This document shows, one piece after another, positions 7,531 through 9,542 of a stretch of 9,542 bases of DNA; within the stretch, counting starts at the first letter, position 1; the number at the start of each line of letters is the position of its first letter. The DNA comes from an uncultured Treponema sp. (GTDB lineage: Bacteria; Spirochaetota; Spirochaetia; Treponematales; Treponemataceae). The stretch covers positions 1 through 9,542 of the forward strand of contig CAMNGY010000022.1 in NCBI GenBank assembly GCA_946538795.1, given 5' to 3'. The notes below the pieces were generated by a model that saw only the letters and a program-made list of their open reading frames with translations, was not told the origin of the DNA and did no database searches. Both the position numbers and the translations under genes were made by a program.

Positions 7531-7648
7531 CAGGCGAAGGCCGTTCCAGTAGTCCGCCTCAGCACGGTCCGTTGACAGATGGTAGGCCCACGCCTTCTCC
7601 TCCGCGCTGACCTTCATGTATGCGTCCATCGCCATCCTGAACTCCTCC

Positions 7649-7730
7649 GGCACTCTATCGAGTGCCAACGAGCTTGTGCTACGCACAAGCTCGCAACGCT
7701 AACTGCAAAGGCTTTTCACTATGAAAGCCT
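7649..7730. repeat. Cluster of three hairpins at the frame break of the Rpn-like gene
   Basis: Three successive inverted repeats lie in 82 bp. GGCACTC (7649-7655) pairs with GAGTGCC (7660-7666). CGAGCTTGTGC (7669-7679) pairs perfectly with GCACAAGCTCG (7683-7693) around a TAC loop. AGGCTTT (7709-7715) pairs with AAAGCCT (7724-7730). The middle one carries the premature stop (minus-strand TAG at 7681-7679). This may be a small palindromic insertion. Confidence 0.7.
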
Positions 7731-8192
7731 GTACTCCCGGCAATGAATTTACACCAGTTGGAGGCCTTTTTCAAGCCCTCGTCCACACCGTCAGGGACAT
7801 TCATGTTGAAGAAGAGGATCTGCAGCCTGTCCGCGAACACGGAGCCGTCGTCAAGCCGCATCATGGCCCGGTGATAGAATTTACCTGTCCTGATATTCTC
7901 CTTCTCCCCATCGTTCTTGCTGTCATCGAACGGGTCGAAGTCCGTCAGAAAAATCTGGTAGACGCTCGGTGCGTTCTTATACAGCTTTCCCTTCCGCAGG
8001 CTCCCGGCATAGAGCTTGCTTGCGTAATAGAGGGCGCGCAGCTTCTGGTCGTCCCCTGCCGTGGTAAGCTGAAGCTCAATGTCAGGCTTCTGCTGGACTG
8101 ACGTGACGGAGGGAATGGGAATAGCTTCAAGTTGGTTTTTCTGAATATGAGGAAATAGATTGTCGATATTCATAAATGCCTCAGCCATAGTT

Positions 8193-8198
8193 CTCCCT
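8193..8198 (-). promoter_or_regulatory. Ribosome binding site AGGGAG of the Rpn-like gene
   Basis: On the minus strand AAGGGAGAA ends two bases before the ATG at 8188. It shows that the shortened reading frame still has an intact translation start. Confidence 0.55.
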
Positions 8199-8224
8199 TA
8201 TCCACAACATGCGATTACAGTATT

Positions 8225-8277
8225 GCCTGTAACTCGCTCATCCTGCCACGGCAGTTCCGCCGTGCAGGATGCTTGTG
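8225..8277. repeat. Hairpin-forming ~53-bp repeat, copy B
   Basis: Same element as copy A at 7230. Here the stem is longer: CATCCTGC (8239-8246) and ACGGC (8248-8252) pair with GCCGT (8259-8263) and GCAGGATG (8264-8271), with one bulged C and a 6-base loop. It starts 3 bp after the stop of the RNase III-like gene on the minus strand. Copies A and B thus bracket the Rpn-like gene in direct orientation. Confidence 0.85.
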
Positions 8278-8280
8278 GCG

Positions 8281-9396
8281 TCAGGCCGTCGCCTCATAGT
8301 GCGAGATGATGTACTTAAACAAGCCCTGTCCCCGGACTTCAGGGGCAGGTGACTGGAATGAAATAACGTTGTCGGAAGCCTGCGTATCCAGCTTCCGCTT
8401 GTCATCCGTGCATCCTTCTATTTCAAATTCGTCGGTCACAATTCCAAGCGTATTGCACAAGATTGCATACGACACCTGTTCTTTTGCCTCGAACATCGTT
8501 TCGGCCTCGCTTTCATATTCCAAATCCGAGTCTGCCAGCCCGCCGAAGCACCGCCACAAATCAGCGTGATTCCCGGAACCCGCCGGATAAAGCTCATAGC
8601 GGAATCGGGGCTCGCCCAGCAAACCGAACGAGGACAAGAAAAACAGCTGCTCATTATAGCTCATGCCATCGATGAATTTTCTCTCAACTAACAGAACAAG
8701 AAGCTTATACCCCTTCTCGCTTGCGGCGATATCGGCAAGGTAGCTCGTGGAACCAAACGCCTGCACTTTGACAAACTGCCCGTTCAAATCAAGCAAAAAC
8801 TGGCACGTACAGCCGTTTCCCGAGTTTAAGTACATCGTCTTGCTCTTAAACACATTCAGCTTCCACAACTCTGTCACAAAAAGGTCTATATATTCATCAG
8901 GAATAAAGTTTTCCTGATCCTTTACATCACGGCCATACATCATGGCATGAAAAACACTGCTGATTGCCCGTATGTCCCAGTTTGAATCCAATGCGACAGC
9001 CCCAAGAATAGCCTCGAACAAATCAGCCCGGACTTTCATGCAGGATTTCTCATAGGACTTTTCCACCTGAAGATATTTCGAGAAGCCAAGGCGGGAAATC
9101 TGTCCGGCAAGATTGATGTTCTTTACAAGGCTACAATCGTCTTTGCTAAGCTCCCCGACTGTTTTGGAAGAAACGAATTCATCATTGTTGTTAATCCGCC
9201 CGTGAAGATCAAAAAAATCCTTGATGACGGCAAAATCAAGCACCCGGTCCCCATAAAATTCAAGGACCTCGTTGTCCTCTCCCCCATTACAGGACGAAAA
9301 GGACTTGCGCGTAAAAGCCTGACTCAGAAGCTTCTTGTTCTTGAACTGATAACAAATCTTCTCCTGAATTTTGTTGAGCGCACTCTCTTTCAGCAC
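8281..9396 (-). CDS. RNase III-like endoribonuclease, atypical accessory form
   Basis: A 371-residue protein read from a GTG at 9396, chosen because GGAGG (minus strand 9407-9403) sits 6 bases upstream; an ATG at 9402 abuts that site too closely. Residues ~8-155 form an RNase III domain. The signature helix reads NEVLEFYGDRVLDFAV (42-57) and the second site reads ADLFEAILGAVALD (124-137). All four residues equivalent to E. coli RNase III E38, D45, D114 and E117 are present (E43, D50, D125, E128), so double-stranded RNA cleavage is expected. The rest is longer than in housekeeping RNase III (~220-250 residues). Two segments look like diverged dsRNA-binding domains: ~190-235 (VQAFGSTS, AASEKGYKLL) and ~256-318 (EPRFRYELYP, EAKEQVSYAILCNTLG). 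No ribosomal or tRNA-processing gene is nearby, so it is probably an accessory enzyme, perhaps in defence or RNA regulation. Confidence 0.8.
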   Translation of the reverse strand: MLKESALNKIQEKICYQFKNKKLLSQAFTRKSFSSCNGGEDNEVLEFYGDRVLDFAVIKDFFDLHGRINNNDEFVSSKTVGELSKDDCSLVKNINLAGQISRLGFSKYLQVEKSYEKSCMKVRADLFEAILGAVALDSNWDIRAISSVFHAMMYGRDVKDQENFIPDEYIDLFVTELWKLNVFKSKTMYLNSGNGCTCQFLLDLNGQFVKVQAFGSTSYLADIAASEKGYKLLVLLVERKFIDGMSYNEQLFFLSSFGLLGEPRFRYELYPAGSGNHADLWRCFGGLADSDLEYESEAETMFEAKEQVSYAILCNTLGIVTDEFEIEGCTDDKRKLDTQASDNVISFQSPAPEVRGQGLFKYIISHYEATA

Positions 9397-9542
9397 AGGC
9401 ATCCTCCGTTCTTGGACTGCAAGCCCGGCAAGGGCTTGTACAGAACAGTATAAAGCTGTCATGGTGTCATAGAGTGTCACCGGGAAAGATTTTTTTCTAC
9501 GAGGCTTTCCAATGTCTTTCCTTCAATAAAAGGCATAACAAT
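9397..9542 (-). pseudogene. Ser/Thr protein kinase-like fragment with frameshift, fused to the RNase III-like gene
   Basis: From the window edge the minus strand reads IVMPFIEGKTLESLVEKN and stops at TGA (9479-9477). The shape resembles the hinge region of bacterial Ser/Thr kinases (VMEY-EGKTL). Adding one A to the A7 run (9490-9496) would restore a frame reading SFPVTLYDTMTALYCSV, then QALAGLAVQERRMPV. That looks like the helix before the catalytic HRD loop. The HRD motif itself is absent, because the frame runs directly into the RNase III-like protein. So this seems to be a kinase piece cut just before its catalytic loop. The match is short and made by eye; a different small protein is possible. 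Confidence 0.42.
9403..9407 (-). promoter_or_regulatory. Ribosome binding site GGAGG deciding the GTG start
   Basis: Minus-strand GGAGG followed by ATGCCT and GTG. It sets the RNase III-like start at 9396 rather than at the upstream in-frame GTG at 9480, which lacks such a site. Confidence 0.6.

Larger units (their letters stand above)
7312..8188 (-). pseudogene. Rpn family (PDDEXK_2) recombination-promoting nuclease / putative transposase, broken
   Basis: Two minus-strand frames together make one Rpn-like protein. The 5' part (8188-7679) contains KPDIELQL, probably the D/E..Q catalytic strand of the PD-(D/E)XK fold, then ALYYASKLYAGSL and the family-typical YQIFLTDFDPF. The 3' part (7686-7312) contains the usual tail: PEEFRMAMDAYMKVS, AWAYHLSTDRAEADYWNG, and a charged repeat of EGLEDG/RKEG units. 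The join is broken by a frame change at 7669-7693, where the first frame stops inside a perfect hairpin. The N-terminus is also odd: after AAGGGAG and ATG at 8188 only ~33 residues precede the catalytic strand, without the usual family start. Related proteins cleave DNA and promote RecA-independent recombination; this copy is probably inactive unless the halves are rejoined. High GC, flanked by the two hairpin repeats. Confidence 0.72.

Noticed and set aside
7721..8101. Plus-strand open frame of 126 codons
   Set aside because: It is antisense to the Rpn-like gene, whose family motifs are recognisable; no ribosome site or protein-like motif was found for it.
7230..8277. Integron attC sites at the two hairpin repeats
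   Set aside because: Layout after each gene is suggestive, but the ends do not fit the RYYYAAC and GTTRRRY core sites and no integrase is in the window. Kept only as a repeat of unknown type.

Overview
The window looks like a bacterial accessory (defence-type) island. No housekeeping gene, rRNA or tRNA is visible. Protein flavour (an Rpn/PD-(D/E)XK transposase-like protein with a charged EG-rich tail, an AlbA_2/HATPase regulator, an ISP-type adenine methylase) and mixed GC fit a host-associated spirochaete such as a gut or oral Treponema, but this is a weak guess with no phylogenetic marker behind it. Base composition is strongly mosaic. Hand counts of single 60-base lines give about 57% GC in the helicase tail and methylase core, about 37% in part of the AlbA gene, and about 32% in the methylase specificity region and in the KAP ATPase gene.

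Left part (1-5503, plus strand): a tight operon. It opens with the C-terminal ~200 residues of a SNF2-type helicase that starts outside the window. Next comes a 546-residue AlbA_2 (Schlafen-like) protein with a RecG-C-type HATPase fold and a C-terminal winged helix. The third gene is a 1079-residue N6-adenine DNA methylase with a type-ISP-like core and C-terminus. Together they look like a restriction/anti-phage module with separate helicase and methylase and an embedded regulator. The helicase-methylase pair recalls the drmD/drmMI pair of class 1 DISARM, but the other DISARM genes are not in view. The methylase's target-recognition region is a low-GC block between two high-GC blocks, which suggests a specificity swap.

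Middle (5504-7311): a short scar with two tiny open frames, then a low-GC, soluble KAP-family P-loop ATPase on the plus strand. After it lies about 240 bp of non-coding DNA carrying the first of two hairpin-forming ~53-bp repeats.

Right part (7312-9542, minus strand): a broken Rpn-family (PDDEXK_2) gene, frame-broken at a cluster of three hairpins and lacking the usual N-terminus, bracketed by the two hairpin repeats. Then comes an unusual ~371-residue RNase III-like protein with all core catalytic acidic residues and dsRBD-like C-terminal segments. At the very edge is a fragment resembling a Ser/Thr protein kinase, frameshifted at an A7 run and joined in frame to the RNase III-like gene.

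The left operon probably acts as one system: methylase marks self DNA, helicase acts on invading DNA, and the AlbA/ATPase protein regulates or assists. The KAP, Rpn and RNase III genes appear to be separate acquisitions in the same hotspot.
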